A program made the position numbers and the translations under genes. From NCBI GenBank assembly GCA_003696105.1, contig RFGE01000056.1, forward strand, positions 1 to 47,862: a stretch of 47,862 bases of DNA. The letters are read 5' to 3'. The stretch's first letter is position 1. Each line of letters starts with the position of its first letter. The notes beneath the pieces are model-generated. The model had not been told where the DNA came from. It made no database searches and saw only the letters and a program-made list of their open reading frames with translations. Source of the stretch: Deltaproteobacteria bacterium (GTDB taxonomy: Bacteria; Myxococcota_A; Polyangia; Haliangiales; J016). Positions 1-11,182 of this stretch are shown here, piece after piece.

Positions 1-332
1 ACTAGAATTACAGCGCTATTTCCGGAGTGCGGCGCGCCCGTGGCGAGGGACACAGTGCGGCCGGGTCGGGCGCGCACACCCGCGCGAGGCGGCGGCGGGC
101 GAACACGCCGCGGCGGTCACCGCGCCATCGCGTGTCGGACGCGTCCGCAGTCGTGCGGCGCGCGGGGGCGTGCTCGAGCAGCGGCCGCATTCCCCGCGCC
201 CGCTCGCCGCGGCGCCGCCGATGGCCGCGCGATCGCGCCCGAGCCGGCCACCTCGGGGTGCGGTCACCGGGCGAGATGCGCGGAGTCGCGGGTCGGGCGG
301 CCAACGACGGGGCGCTTGGCGGTGCGTCCCGA
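1..332. other. no gene recognised, left edge
   Basis: This stretch lies downstream of the minus-strand leucyl aminopeptidase gene. Open frames cross it on both strands, but they are Arg/Ala/Pro-rich, have no recognisable domain and behave like GC-driven shadow frames. I see no terminator with a T tract and no RNA gene. Confidence 0.5.
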
Positions 333-1823
333 TTACGGGCACGCGTAGGCCACGATCGTGGCCACGCCGAAGCCCGTGCCGCCCTCGCTAATCGCGCCGT
401 CGGTCTTGCTCGCCGACGCGGGGCCCGCGATGTCGACGTGGACCCACGGCACGTCGCCGACGAATTGCTTGAGAAACAAGCCGGCGGTCAGCGCGCCGCC
501 GGCGCGACCGCCCGTGTTGCGCAGATCCGCGATCGGGCTCTTGAGCTGCTCCATCAGCCGCTCGTTGAGCGGTAGGTGCCACATGTCCTCGCCGACGCGC
601 GCGGCGGTGGACAGCCACGCCTTGGCGAGCGCGTCGCGGTTCGACATCACGCCAGCCGTATAGGGACCGAGTGCGACCAGACACGCGCCGGTGAGGGTGG
701 CGAAGTCGAAGATCTCGTCGGGCTCGGCCGCATCGCGGACGTAGTACAGCGCGTCGCCGAGCGCCAGGCGCCCCTCCGCGTCGGTGTTGTTGATCTCCAC
801 CGTCTTGCCGCTCATGGACCGCAGCACGTCGCCGAGCTTGTACGCCTTGCCGGACACCAGGTTCTCCGCGCAGGCCGCCACGGCGTGCACCTCGTACGGC
901 GAACCGATGCGCGCGATCGCGTCCATCGCCGCGATCACCGCGGCCGCGCCCGACATGTCGATCTTCATGTCGAGCATCGACGACGTGGGCTTGAGCGAAT
1001 AGCCCCCGCTGTCGAACGTGATGCCCTTTCCGACCAACGCGATGCGCTTTTTCGCCTTGCGCTTGGGCTTGTAGGTCAAGTGGACGACCCGGACCTCCTG
1101 ATCCGACCCCTGGCCGACGGCGAGCAGCATCCCCATGCCGAGCTTCTTGCACTCGGCCGGGCCGAGAATCTTGGCGGTCAGGGACGAGTGCCGCTTCGCG
1201 ATCGCGCGAGCCTCCGCCGCGAGCTGAGCCGGCGTCATGGTTGCCGCGGGTTCGTTGATGAGGTCCCGCGCGAGACAGACCGCGTCGGCCACCGCCTCGC
1301 CGCGCGCGATGGCCCGCCCGATCGGGGCGCGGTTCGGCGCCTTCCCGACGAGCGTCACCGCCTCGATCGGCGCCGGCGTGTTGGCGTCCTCCGACCGGTA
1401 CTTGTCGAACCGGTACGCCCCCAGGCGCGCGCCCTCGACCGCGAACTGCACCACGGGGGCCGGATCCCGGCCGACGGCGGGCAAGACGAACGCCAGCGAC
1501 CGGGCGCGGAGGGCGGTCGCGCGGCGCACGGCCGCGGCTGCCGCGTCCCGCGCGCCCGCGGGCGAACGGACCGCGCGGTCGCCGCCGCCGACCACGACGA
1601 CGGCGCGCGCATCGCCGAGCGCGCCGGCCGCGGGCCGCACCACGAGCGTCTGCCCGCGCTCCGGCCGGAAGGCGACTTCCTCCATGCGCGCGGTGAGCAG
1701 GCCGTCGAGCGCCTTGTCCACCGCGCGGAAGCCGGGGTCGGCCGCCCCGCCCGTGTACGCACACACCGCGACGACGTCCGCCGACGCCGGAATCGGGGCT
1801 CCGCTAACATACGTGAATTTCAT
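333..1823 (-). CDS. pepA: leucyl aminopeptidase, M17 family
   Basis: A cytosolic two-metal aminopeptidase that removes N-terminal residues from peptides. The 496-residue product has the usual length and two-domain layout: a variable N-terminal domain to about residue 170, then the catalytic domain. The metal-binding core is visible: VGKGITFDSGG at residues 264-274 (Lys266, Asp271), Asp289, and the family signature NTDAEGRL at 346-353. The ATG start follows a promoter-like pair (1833-1862) whose -10 hexamer ends only 9 bases upstream, so the mRNA may be leaderless. The gene stands alone and is divergent from the small basic-protein gene. Confidence 0.96.
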   Translation of the reverse strand: MKFTYVSGAPIPASADVVAVCAYTGGAADPGFRAVDKALDGLLTARMEEVAFRPERGQTLVVRPAAGALGDARAVVVVGGGDRAVRSPAGARDAAAAAVRRATALRARSLAFVLPAVGRDPAPVVQFAVEGARLGAYRFDKYRSEDANTPAPIEAVTLVGKAPNRAPIGRAIARGEAVADAVCLARDLINEPAATMTPAQLAAEARAIAKRHSSLTAKILGPAECKKLGMGMLLAVGQGSDQEVRVVHLTYKPKRKAKKRIALVGKGITFDSGGYSLKPTSSMLDMKIDMSGAAAVIAAMDAIARIGSPYEVHAVAACAENLVSGKAYKLGDVLRSMSGKTVEINNTDAEGRLALGDALYYVRDAAEPDEIFDFATLTGACLVALGPYTAGVMSNRDALAKAWLSTAARVGEDMWHLPLNERLMEQLKSPIADLRNTGGRAGGALTAGLFLKQFVGDVPWVHVDIAGPASASKTDGAISEGGTGFGVATIVAYACP

Positions 1824-1832
1824 GCCGCCGGA

Positions 1833-1862
1833 TTTATAAGGGAAGCGGGCTCACATTGTAAA
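1833..1862 (-). promoter_or_regulatory. probable promoter of pepA
   Basis: Read on the minus strand: TTTACA (1862-1857), an 18-base spacer, TATAAA (1838-1833), then 9 bases to the ATG. A start 7 bases after the -10 would leave a leader of only two or three bases. Confidence 0.55.
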
Positions 1863-1936
1863 GGCGCGCGCACAGAGATCGGGAAGAAGCGGGCGCTCGC
1901 TCGCGGAGTCGGGCAGGGAAGGCGTGTGTGGCGCGA

Positions 1937-1966
1937 TTGACACGGTCGCGCACCAGTCGCTACCAT
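1937..1966 (+). promoter_or_regulatory. probable promoter of the small basic protein
   Basis: TTGACA (1937-1942), an 18-base spacer, then TACCAT (1961-1966). The predicted transcript begins about 44 bases before the ATG at 2017. It supports the short downstream frame being a gene. Confidence 0.5.
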
Positions 1967-2016
1967 CCGGATTCGCGTGAGCCCGCATTGGGGGCCGGAC
2001 TGGACGAGGACGATCT

Positions 2017-2223
2017 ATGGGAGCCGCCAACCAGACGAAACGAGCATCCGCCGCCGCGACCCGTGCTGCCGGTGCGGCGGTCAAGCGGACCAAGCGCGCG
2101 GGGACTCGCCGTGCCGCGCGGCGCGCCGACGACGTACCGATCGCGAAGGCGCGGCGGTTCAAAGCCGCCAAGCCGACGGAAGACACGCCGCTGCCGACCC
2201 CGATCGCCACGTTCGAGTTCTGA
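2017..2223 (+). CDS. small basic Ala/Lys/Arg-rich protein
   Basis: A 68-residue hypothetical protein. Residues 1-50 are almost entirely Ala, Lys, Arg and Thr; the tail is different, with prolines and a hydrophobic end (PIATFEF). The composition recalls histone-H1-like or AlgP-like basic tails, so nucleic-acid binding is possible, but there is no recognisable domain. Evidence that it is real: a TTGACA/TACCAT promoter upstream and a GAGGA ribosome-binding site about six bases before the ATG. A shadow frame cannot be fully excluded because this composition is common in GC-rich noise. Confidence 0.5.
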   Translation: MGAANQTKRASAAATRAAGAAVKRTKRAGTRRAARRADDVPIAKARRFKAAKPTEDTPLPTPIATFEF

Positions 2224-2307
2224 CGACCCGGGGCGAGCCCGCGAGCCCGCAACCTATTGAAACGAGAGCGAGATGGCTCCCGGACGGCCGGAGCGCTCGC
2301 GTCTCAG

Positions 2308-3015
2308 TCAGTCGCCGGCGTCGTCGAGCCGCGCGCGCAAGGCGCGGGCGGTGCGCCACCGGTCGGGGTGGGCGAACACGACCCATGCCGATGGCGCGTC
2401 CGCCAGCGCGTCGGCGATGACCTCGAGATCGTCGTCGCGGACCGTACGCCGGCCAAGCCCTTCGACTCGCAGGTAGCGGGGGCCAGGGGACGGCGGCGGC
2501 GCCGGCGGTTCGCCCGGCTCGCGCGCGAGCGGATCTTCCGCGGCGATGACGCCCGCCTCGGCAGCGAACGCCCGGGCATCGACAGGCGTCCACAGCCCGC
2601 CGGGAATCCACACCAACGCCGCGTCGACGTCGGCCGCCGCCGCGGCAAAGAACGCGCGCATCGCATCCCGGTTGGCGGCCGAGGGCGAGACGCCCGGCCC
2701 CGAGCGGAACACGATCGCGTCCGCCGCGAGCGCCTCGGCCGCCCGCCGGGTCGCGTCCCAGCCCCGGTCGCGCACCGGCCCCGGGCGAAAGCACCCGTCG
2801 TGGGTCACGGCCGCCGCCGCGACGACGGCGAATCGCGCGTGATCCGGGGCTTCGCGGCGCCACCGGCGCAGCGATGCCGGACGTGGCTGCCCGCGGAACA
2901 CGACGTCTGTCTCGAGCAGGGACAGCCCGCCGAAGTAGTGGGCGCGCGACATGCGCGGCGGGAGCTTGGCGCACCCGACGAGCACGCGCGGGCGGTCTGG
3001 GAGGCTCGCTGGCAT
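2308..3015 (-). CDS. DUF72 (YecE-like) family protein
   Basis: A 235-residue protein of the DUF72/YecE family, a TIM-barrel-like family of unknown function. The diagnostic N-terminal part is present: VLVGCAKLPPRMSRAHYFGG, followed by LLETDVVFRG and a Trp-containing segment, matching the family pattern of a Gly-Cys turn, a YF motif and a vEiN-type strand. The C-terminal half has IPGGLWTP and VVFAHPD. I chose the ATG at 3015 because the family homology starts right after it; the frame is open further upstream, but that part reads like noise and would run up to the divergent aldolase gene. Substrate and partners are unknown. Confidence 0.75.
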   Translation of the reverse strand: MPASLPDRPRVLVGCAKLPPRMSRAHYFGGLSLLETDVVFRGQPRPASLRRWRREAPDHARFAVVAAAAVTHDGCFRPGPVRDRGWDATRRAAEALAADAIVFRSGPGVSPSAANRDAMRAFFAAAAADVDAALVWIPGGLWTPVDARAFAAEAGVIAAEDPLAREPGEPPAPPPSPGPRYLRVEGLGRRTVRDDDLEVIADALADAPSAWVVFAHPDRWRTARALRARLDDAGD

Positions 3016-3101
3016 GCGATTCGCGGTGGCCCGGACGGGCCGATCGATGGTAAAGGTCCGCGCACGTATACCGCAACCCGCCGCGCGAAGGGAGCACACG
3101 C

Positions 3102-3746
3102 ATGAAGTTCTTCATCGACACCGCCGATGTGGCGGAGATTCGCGACGCGGCCGCGATGGGCCTCGTCGACGGCGTCACGACGAACCCCAGCTTGGTGGCC
3201 AAGACGGGCCGGAAGTTCCGGGATGTCTTGCTCGAGATCTGCGACATCGTCAAAGGGCCGGTGTCGGCGGAGGTCGTATCGACCGACTGCGACGGCATGC
3301 TCGCGGAGGCGCGCGAGCTGGCCGCACTGCGCGACAACATCGTCGTCAAGGTGCCGCTCATCCCCGAGGGGCTCAAGGCCGTCAAGGTGCTGTCCGAGGA
3401 AGGCATCGCGACGAACGTGACCCTGTGCTTTTCGCCGACGCAGGCGCTGCTGGCGGCCAAGGCCGGTGCCACCTACATCTCGCCGTTCGTCGGCCGCATC
3501 GACGATCGGTCGGGCGACGGCATGGAGGTCGTCGCTCAGATCGTGCAGATCTACGAAAACTATGGCTTCGACACGCAGGTGCTCGTCGCGTCGGTGCGCC
3601 ACCCGATGCACGTGCTGCAGGCGGCGCTTCTGGGCGCGCATGTCGCGACGTGTCCGCACAAGGTGCTGCTGCAACTCGCCCAGCATCCGCTCACGGACCT
3701 CGGGCTCGCCGCGTTCCTCGAAGACTGGAAGAAGGTCCCGCAGTAG
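3102..3746 (+). CDS. transaldolase / fructose-6-phosphate aldolase family
   Basis: A 214-residue class I aldolase of the short transaldolase subfamily (TalC/FSA/MipB-like). It starts [10 protein letters not shown], has [11 protein letters not shown] near residues 24-34 and the Schiff-base lysine Lys83 in [10 protein letters not shown], then SPFVGRIDD and ASVRHP, all family hallmarks. The activity could be transaldolase (sedoheptulose-7-P with glyceraldehyde-3-P) or fructose-6-P aldolase; sequence alone does not settle it, though similar short proteins in non-enteric bacteria are usually transaldolases. AAGGGAG lies about 8 bases before the ATG. It is divergent from the DUF72 gene with an 86-base gap and is followed by 237 bases without a recognisable gene. 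Confidence 0.92.
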   Translation: MKFFIDTADVAEIRDAAAMGLVDGVTTNPSLVAKTGRKFRDVLLEICDIVKGPVSAEVVSTDCDGMLAEARELAALRDNIVVKVPLIPEGLKAVKVLSEEGIATNVTLCFSPTQALLAAKAGATYISPFVGRIDDRSGDGMEVVAQIVQIYENYGFDTQVLVASVRHPMHVLQAALLGAHVATCPHKVLLQLAQHPLTDLGLAAFLEDWKKVPQ

Positions 3747-3948
3747 GACGCCGTTGCGCACGGGTACACCAGCGAGGTCGCCGGATGCGACGCGAGATCC
3801 GGCGCCCGCCCGCCGCGAACGAGCGCGCGCGCCAAGACGCGGTGCCGACGGGCGCGCGGGCGTAGCCCGACAGGCCCCGCGGGTCGCGACCGCGGCCAGC
3901 GGCGATGCGCGACGGCCTCGTCCAGGCGCCGCCGCGCGCCGCGCGCGG

Positions 3949-3976
3949 TTGAGCCGGCCGCCGGCGCGGGTACAGT
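3949..3976 (+). promoter_or_regulatory. probable promoter of the Nudix-trmB pair
   Basis: TTGAGC (3949-3954), a 16-base spacer, then TACAGT (3971-3976). The expected transcription start falls at or next to the ATG at 3984, again a leaderless layout. Confidence 0.45.
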
Positions 3977-3983
3977 GATGCAA

Positions 3984-4415
3984 ATGGCCGAGCGCCGCGC
4001 ATTTTCCGTCGCGATCTACGCCCGCCGGGGCGGCCCGGGCGGGCGCGTGCTCGTGATCCACCACCGGCGACTCGCCACCTGGCTGCCCGTCGGCGGCGAA
4101 CTCGAGCCCGGCGAGACGCCCCTGGAGGCCGCGCGCCGCGAGTTGCGCGAGGAGACGGGGCTGGCCGGCGCGTTCCCGGCCCTGCGCGGCGCGTGTGACG
4201 GGGTGCCCCCCGGGCTGCTGGGCTACGAGGAACACGGAGCGGGCAGCAAGGGCCTGCACATGAACTTCGTGTTCGTCGCGGACGTGGGCGACGAGCCGGT
4301 GCGGCCCAACGACGAGTTTTCCGACTACCGGTGGGTGGACCGCGCCGAACTCGCCGCGCTGGAATCGCCGCGCAACGTCCGGGAGTTCGGCTTCCTGGCG
4401 CTGGACGCACGATGA
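3984..4415 (+). CDS. Nudix hydrolase
   Basis: A 143-residue Nudix-fold pyrophosphohydrolase. The Nudix box spans about residues 37-60 with every key position: Gly37, Glu43 and the RELREETGL run carrying the metal-binding glutamates. The segment HMNFVFVADV, and the C-terminal SDYRWVDRAEL (typical of the family's last strand and helix), complete the fold. The substrate cannot be told; candidates are nucleoside diphosphate derivatives. Two other start codons lie 6 and 9 bases upstream (ATG 3978, GTG 3975); I prefer 3984 because the promoter -10 overlaps the earlier ones. Its last codon overlaps the next start (ATGA), so it is translationally coupled to trmB. Confidence 0.88.
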   Translation: MAERRAFSVAIYARRGGPGGRVLVIHHRRLATWLPVGGELEPGETPLEAARRELREETGLAGAFPALRGACDGVPPGLLGYEEHGAGSKGLHMNFVFVADVGDEPVRPNDEFSDYRWVDRAELAALESPRNVREFGFLALDAR

Positions 4416-5023
4416 GGGTCCGCGTCCGCAACCACGTCAACCCGCTGAGCCCCGCCTTCTCGGTGCTGCGCGGCCGGCGGCCGGACATCCCGCGCGGGAT
4501 GCCGGTCGAGGTCGAGGTCGGGTGCGCGGACGCCCAGTTCTTGTTCGAGCGGGCCGCGCGGTGTCCCGACCGGTTCTACGTCGGCCTCGAGATCCGCGAA
4601 GAGCTCGTCGACGCCGTCAACCGGCGGGCGACCGACGAGGGCGTCCCGGTGTGCGCCGTGTTTTGCAACGCGAACGAACACCTGCGGGAGCTGTTCGATC
4701 CCGAGTCGATCAGTCGCATCTACATCAACTTTCCCGACCCGTGGTTCAAGCGCCGCCACCGCAAGCGGCGCATGGTGGACGCCGGCCTCGCGCGCGACTG
4801 CGCGCGCGCGCTGGCCGGGGGCGGCGAGCTGTTCGTGCAGACGGACGTGTGGGATGTGGCGCTCGATGCGCTCGCGGCGTTCGACGGCGTGCTCGACAAT
4901 CGCGCGGGGGAGTGGAGCTTCTGGAAGCAGGGCAACCCGTTCGGCGCCACGTCGTGGCGCGAGCGCCAGTGCGCCGCGCGCGGCCGGCCCGTGTGGCGGC
5001 TCCTGTTCGACAAGCCCGCGTAG
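4412..5023 (+). CDS. trmB: tRNA (guanine-N7-)-methyltransferase
   Basis: The protein methylates guanosine 46 of the tRNA variable loop using S-adenosylmethionine. The 203-residue product has the SAM-binding stretch VEVEVGCADAQFLFERA (in place of the usual GxGxG) near residues 31-47, YVGLEIREE, and the TrmB signature YINFPDPWFKRRHRKRRMV about residue 109 onward; LFVQTDVW follows. It is at the short end for TrmB because the N-terminal extension is small. The start is fixed by the ATGA overlap with the Nudix gene. It converges on uvrB with only 13 bases between stops. Confidence 0.94.
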   Translation: MRVRVRNHVNPLSPAFSVLRGRRPDIPRGMPVEVEVGCADAQFLFERAARCPDRFYVGLEIREELVDAVNRRATDEGVPVCAVFCNANEHLRELFDPESISRIYINFPDPWFKRRHRKRRMVDAGLARDCARALAGGGELFVQTDVWDVALDALAAFDGVLDNRAGEWSFWKQGNPFGATSWRERQCAARGRPVWRLLFDKPA

Positions 5024-5036
5024 CCGCGCGCCGCGG

Positions 5037-7046
<2,010 letters not shown>

Positions 7047-7132
7047 CGAGGGCAATCATGGCCCACATCGCCGCCGGCCGCCGCGGTCGTCGACCGGTGG
7101 CGGCGCGCGCCGATCTGCGGTACGGGTTGCGG

Positions 7133-7771
7133 ATGACTCCGGCCGATCGGCGCCGGGCCGCGGCGGCGCGGATCCGCGGCTTCTACGCGGTCATCGACCG
7201 GCCGGGGCGACCCGTGCCGGCGGGCGCCGCGGCGGTGCAGGTGCGCCTGAAGGACGAGCCGGCGGCCGTCGTCGCGGCCGAGGTCGCCCGGGCGCGGGCG
7301 GAGGCGCCGGAGGCGCTCGTGGTCGTCAACGACCGGCTCGACGTGGCGCTGGCGGCGCGCGCCGGCGCGGTGCACCTGGGCCAGACGGACCTGCCGCTGG
7401 CCGACGCGCGCCGGGTGGCCGATGCGGCGGGCCGTCCGGACCTGCTGATCGGCATCTCGACGCACGACTGCGGCCAGGTGCGGGCCGCGGTCGCCGGCGG
7501 CGCCGACTACCTCGGCTTCGGCCCCGTGTTCGCGACGGCGACCAAGGCCAACCCCGACCCGGTGCAGGGCGTCGCCGGCCTGGCCGCGGCGGTGCGCGCG
7601 GCCGGCGCCGTGCCGGTGGTCGCGATCGGCGGCATCACGCCGGCGCGGGCGCGCGAGGTGGCGGCGGCGGGCGCGGCGGCGGCGTGCGCGATCGCCGGCG
7701 TGTACGGCGCCTCGGATCCCGCGGCCGCGGCCGCGGCGATTGCGGCCGCGTTTGCCGCCGCTGACCGGTGA
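7133..7771 (+). CDS. thiE: thiamine-phosphate synthase
   Basis: ThiE joins hydroxymethylpyrimidine pyrophosphate with the thiazole phosphate to give thiamine phosphate. The 212-residue TIM-barrel protein shows VQVRLKD (pyrophosphate and pyrimidine site), [39 protein letters not shown] and AIGGIT, all in family order. Alanine content is very high toward the C terminus. An upstream in-frame ATG at 7058 would nearly abut uvrB and add 25 residues without homology, so I chose 7133. No other thiamine gene is nearby. Confidence 0.93.
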   Translation: MTPADRRRAAAARIRGFYAVIDRPGRPVPAGAAAVQVRLKDEPAAVVAAEVARARAEAPEALVVVNDRLDVALAARAGAVHLGQTDLPLADARRVADAAGRPDLLIGISTHDCGQVRAAVAGGADYLGFGPVFATATKANPDPVQGVAGLAAAVRAAGAVPVVAIGGITPARAREVAAAGAAAACAIAGVYGASDPAAAAAAIAAAFAAADR

Positions 7772-7811
7772 CGCGCGCGGAGGCGCCGCGCCGGAGCCGG
7801 TCGTCCGCGGG

Positions 7812-8879
7812 TCAGCGCGCCAGGGCCGGCGGCCACACGCGCACGCGCGCGGCGAACGCGCCGCGGTTGTTGCCGGTGTCGCGGTCGTTGACCCCGAGGC
7901 GCAGCCGCCCGCTCGACGGCGCGACGAACGACCGCTCGCGGCCGATGTAGAACCGCGTGTCGCCGACCGCGGCGATCAGCGCGCCGTGGCCGACGTCGGC
8001 GAACCCGGCGACGTTGTAGTCGCTCGGCGCGCGCTGCCCTTCGGGGCCGGCGCAGTGCGCGACGTCGTCGCCTTTGGTGCAGACCTCGTCCGAGGCGTCG
8101 ACCGTCACCCGTTGGCCGGCGACGAGGTCGACTCCGGTGTCGGTCCAGGTCGCGCTGGCCGCCACCGCGATGCGCTGGACGACCTCCGGCTCGTCGCCGG
8201 TGGGCAGCGGTGCGGTCGCGACCTCGAGCGTGAGCCGCTTGACCGATCCGAACGGGCCGAGGGTGACGACCGGGGCGCGCAGCAGGTCGGCCAGCGGCAC
8301 CACCGTCGCGCCGATCGGGTCGAACCGCGTCGGGCCGTCGTAGTCGGCCACGACGATGCGCACCGTGTGGCGCTCCGCGTCCTGCGGGCGGACGGCGAAC
8401 TCGAACGCAAAATTCCACACCGGATTGAACGCCCGCGGGCGCATCGGCGAGCGGAACACCTGGCCGTCGATCTGCACGAGCACCATCGGATCGGCCGCCT
8501 CGCTGCGCGCCGCCTCGTCGGCGGCGCGGGGAGCGTCGATCGGTACGCCCACGACGTCGAGCGACCGGGCCAGCTCGGGATGGCCGTCGAGGTAGGCGGC
8601 GAGCACGCGGTCGATCGCCCGGTCGTCCTTGGCGTCGCCGGCGTCCCACTGCTCGCCGTTGGGCATCAAGCCCGCGACGTCCGCGGACACGACCGTGACG
8701 GTCACGCGCTGCGGCGGCTGCGGCGGCGCGTCGGGGGGCGCTGCGTCCGCCGGGGCAGGCGGGGCGGTTTCGGCTGTGGGCGACGGCGGCGTCGCGGCGC
8801 CTGCGGCGGGAGGGGCAGCCGGGGCGCCGCACCCGGCGAGCGCGGCGGCGGCGATCCAGGCGAATCGGTGCGTGTGCAT
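7812..8879 (-). CDS. lipoprotein with C2-like and LecA-like domains
   Basis: A 355-residue predicted lipoprotein: signal peptide with lipobox LAGC (lipidated Cys17), then a Pro/Ala-rich linker to about residue 55. Residues 130-200 resemble a C2 domain ([34 protein letters not shown]). Residues 240-348 resemble the calcium-dependent galactose lectin LecA (PA-IL): [15 protein letters not shown], a Cys pair, [15 protein letters not shown] and [12 protein letters not shown], where Asp332, Thr335, Asn337 and Asn338 match the Asp-Thr-Asn-Asn calcium/sugar ligands of LecA. The start overlaps the stop of the phosphoesterase gene (TGATG), so the two form an operon. Sugar binding at the cell surface is inferred. 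It converges with thiE. Confidence 0.75.
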   Translation of the reverse strand: MHTHRFAWIAAAALAGCGAPAAPPAAGAATPPSPTAETAPPAPADAAPPDAPPQPPQRVTVTVVSADVAGLMPNGEQWDAGDAKDDRAIDRVLAAYLDGHPELARSLDVVGVPIDAPRAADEAARSEAADPMVLVQIDGQVFRSPMRPRAFNPVWNFAFEFAVRPQDAERHTVRIVVADYDGPTRFDPIGATVVPLADLLRAPVVTLGPFGSVKRLTLEVATAPLPTGDEPEVVQRIAVAASATWTDTGVDLVAGQRVTVDASDEVCTKGDDVAHCAGPEGQRAPSDYNVAGFADVGHGALIAAVGDTRFYIGRERSFVAPSSGRLRLGVNDRDTGNNRGAFAARVRVWPPALAR

Positions 8880-10732
8880 CAGCGGACGTAGATTACCCCG
8901 CGCACGGTGCGGCGGCTGCGCTGTTCGGCCACCGATGCGTGTGCGGCGTGGCACAGAAAGTAGTGATACGCGGCCGGCGTGGCCATCCGCAGCTTCCGCA
9001 GCTCGCGGAACGTGCGGGCGTGCGGGCCGAACCGGTGAAACGCGCGTTGCGCCACGGCCAGCCGCCGGGCCACGACCGGGTCGTGCCACGCGTCGTAGCG
9101 CGTCCCGCCGCCGGCGGCTCGCCCGGTGAGGTACGGCCGCAGGGCCGCGACGTCGTCGCCGACGGCGTACCGGTCGTCGAGGATGGCGTCGAGCCGAGAG
9201 CGGTCGATCTGCGCCGCCAGCGGCGAGCGCGCGTACAGCTCGGCCCACGCGCGCACCAGCTCGTTTTCCACCAGCAGCGCGCCGATCGCCTGCACCGCGC
9301 GCGTGTCGGCGAGGTCGTCGAGCCCGGCCCACACCAGCAGCTTGTCGAGGGTGCCGATGTCGGCGATGCCGATGTCGTCGCGGCGGATGCGGTAGCCGGT
9401 GTAGCCGGTCGCGGTCGCCGGCAGCGGCGGCACGTCGGCGCACAGCCGGTCCGCCGCCAGGCGCAGCCGCCAGCTCGCGACCGCCGCGCGCCCGGCGCGG
9501 TCCACCCGCACCTCGATCCGGCGCGCCTCCTGCGGGAAGTCGGTCGTCGACCCGACGAGCAGCTCGGGGATCGAGCGGCCGTCGGGCAGCGCGAGCGCGC
9601 GCTCGCGCGACAGGTGTTCGTGCGCCGCGACGTACGCGACGATGCGCGGATGCGTTTCGAGGAACCGAAGCACGCGGTCGCGGCTGGCCGGGTCGAGCGC
9701 CGACACCGGGTAGTGCGCGAACACCACGAACGCCGACACGTCGCCCGCGACGCGCGCCTCGAACAGGGCGCGGTCGAGGAACCGGAGCTGCTCGCGCGAC
9801 ACGGCGCCGACGGTCCCGGCGCCCTGGGACGCGGTCACGTCGAACGCGCGGTAATCGACCGTGTCCAGGAACACGCCCCACGCCGGCGCGACGCCCGGGT
9901 CGGCGCCGCCGAGCGGCCGGACGTAGTACAGGTGGGCGTCCGCGTAGTCGGTCGGGCCGCCGTCGCCGGTGCGCGCGTCGGTGGCCCACGCCGGCGCGCG
10001 CGGAAGCCGCGCCGCCAGCGCGGCGACGGCGCGACCCTTGGTGAGCCGGTGGTCGTCGAACGACTCGGGCTCGGAGCAGGCGCGCGTCCAGTCGTTCGGC
10101 ATGTCCGTGATCTGCAGCGCGCCGTCGACGTCGTCTTTGGACGTGTAGTTGCCGACGAAGAAGCCGTCGTGGTTGGACGTGACCGCGAGCAGGGTGCGGA
10201 GCCCGGCGGTCGCGAGCACGTCGAAGAACGCGGCCAGCTCCTGGTCGCACGACAGGTCGGCCGCGTCCCCGAGGAACACGGGGGTGTGGTCGCGCCAGCG
10301 GCGGCGCCAGTCGGTCAAAAACGCGCGCAGCAGCAGGTCGGACCCGTCGTCGAGCGCCGCGGGCCGGACGGCGACCTCGACGAGGATGTCGGCAAACGGC
10401 GACTGCGCGAACGTGCGCTTGCCGAACAGGTAGTGCAACTGCGAGTCGCCGAACGCGAACACGCGCGCCGCGACCCGATCGTAGGTGGTCGGGTCGGCCC
10501 CCGCGCCGCCGGGCGGTTCGCGCTCGTCGAGGAACGCGACCGGCGGCCGGGCGGGGGCCGCGGGCGGGGCGCGCTTCGCCTCGACCGCACCGGCGTCGCT
10601 CCCCGGGCGCGGCGACTCGCGGCCGGGCGCGCCGGTGCCCGCCGGCGTCGCGCCGGCCGCGCAGGCGGCGGCGGCCCACGCGATCAGCGCGGCGCCGCCG
10701 ATCCGGCCCGCGATCGTCGCCGTGCGCGCCAC
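8879..10732 (-). CDS. calcineurin-like metallophosphoesterase lipoprotein
   Basis: A 617-residue secreted phosphoesterase. The start is a GTG followed by a signal peptide with a lipobox-like AAAC (Cys24). The metallophosphoesterase motifs occur in order: Asp96 and His100 in FGDSQLH, GDAAD at 155-159, SNHDG at 186-190 (Ser replaces the usual Gly), FAHYP with His340, and AAHEHL with His371 and His373. All five metal-ligand blocks are present, so it should be active; the substrate is unknown. Residues beyond about 420 form a helical tail without a recognised domain. The frame is open upstream of 10732, but that part lacks a signal peptide. An extended -10 (TGCTATGAC) ends 6 bases before the GTG. 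Confidence 0.8.
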   Translation of the reverse strand: MARTATIAGRIGGAALIAWAAAACAAGATPAGTGAPGRESPRPGSDAGAVEAKRAPPAAPARPPVAFLDEREPPGGAGADPTTYDRVAARVFAFGDSQLHYLFGKRTFAQSPFADILVEVAVRPAALDDGSDLLLRAFLTDWRRRWRDHTPVFLGDAADLSCDQELAAFFDVLATAGLRTLLAVTSNHDGFFVGNYTSKDDVDGALQITDMPNDWTRACSEPESFDDHRLTKGRAVAALAARLPRAPAWATDARTGDGGPTDYADAHLYYVRPLGGADPGVAPAWGVFLDTVDYRAFDVTASQGAGTVGAVSREQLRFLDRALFEARVAGDVSAFVVFAHYPVSALDPASRDRVLRFLETHPRIVAYVAAHEHLSRERALALPDGRSIPELLVGSTTDFPQEARRIEVRVDRAGRAAVASWRLRLAADRLCADVPPLPATATGYTGYRIRRDDIGIADIGTLDKLLVWAGLDDLADTRAVQAIGALLVENELVRAWAELYARSPLAAQIDRSRLDAILDDRYAVGDDVAALRPYLTGRAAGGGTRYDAWHDPVVARRLAVAQRAFHRFGPHARTFRELRKLRMATPAAYHYFLCHAAHASVAEQRSRRTVRGVIYVR

Positions 10733-10738
10733 GCCCCG

Positions 10739-10747
10739 GTCATAGCA
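10739..10747 (-). promoter_or_regulatory. extended -10 promoter of the phosphoesterase operon
   Basis: On the minus strand TGC-TATGAC, with the TATGAC hexamer at 10744-10739, 6 bases before the GTG at 10732. No good -35 is seen, which fits an extended -10 promoter. The same TGC-TAT form precedes ahcY. Confidence 0.4.
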
Positions 10748-10911
10748 CACACTCCCGCGCCGGCCCGGCGCCTCCGGTGAGCCCCGCCCGCCGAGCGCGA
10801 CGACCCCGAACGCGAGGCGGGCGGGATTCCGCCGGGACGCCGCGCGCTGCGCGGGCGGACCGCGCGCGACGCCGTCCAGCGACACGGGCTCGCGCCGGCC
10901 GCGGGCGCGCG

Positions 10912-11178
10912 TCAGGCGTCGTCGGCGGGCGCGCGGGCCGCCAACAGCTTGCGGGCCGTCGCCACCAGCATCGCCAGCCACACCGCCGCGATCGATCCGC
11001 CCATGGCAACCCACGACGCGCGCCCCTCGGCCAGGCCGCGGCGGATCAGGGAGAAGCACACGCCGGGCGGCAACACGAGCAGCCCGACGACGACGGCGAG
11101 CAGGACGAGGCCGAGCAGTCCGACGATGACGAACGCGGTCGCCTCGGGGCGGTCGGCAGGGTGGGCCGGTTCGGTCAT
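10912..11178 (-). CDS. small two-helix membrane protein
   Basis: An 88-residue protein with two predicted membrane helices: about residues 14-38 (very rich in Val, Leu, Gly) and 57-77. The ends are polar (PAHPADRPE; ARAPADDA). I do not recognise a family. It begins 4 bases after the CpoB-like gene stops, so it is likely the third gene of the Pal-CpoB operon, which would make it an envelope accessory protein. The frame has a GAGG just before the ATG, though very close to it. Confidence 0.55.
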   Translation of the reverse strand: MTEPAHPADRPEATAFVIVGLLGLVLLAVVVGLLVLPPGVCFSLIRRGLAEGRASWVAMGGSIAAVWLAMLVATARKLLAARAPADDA

Positions 11179-11182
11179 GGCC

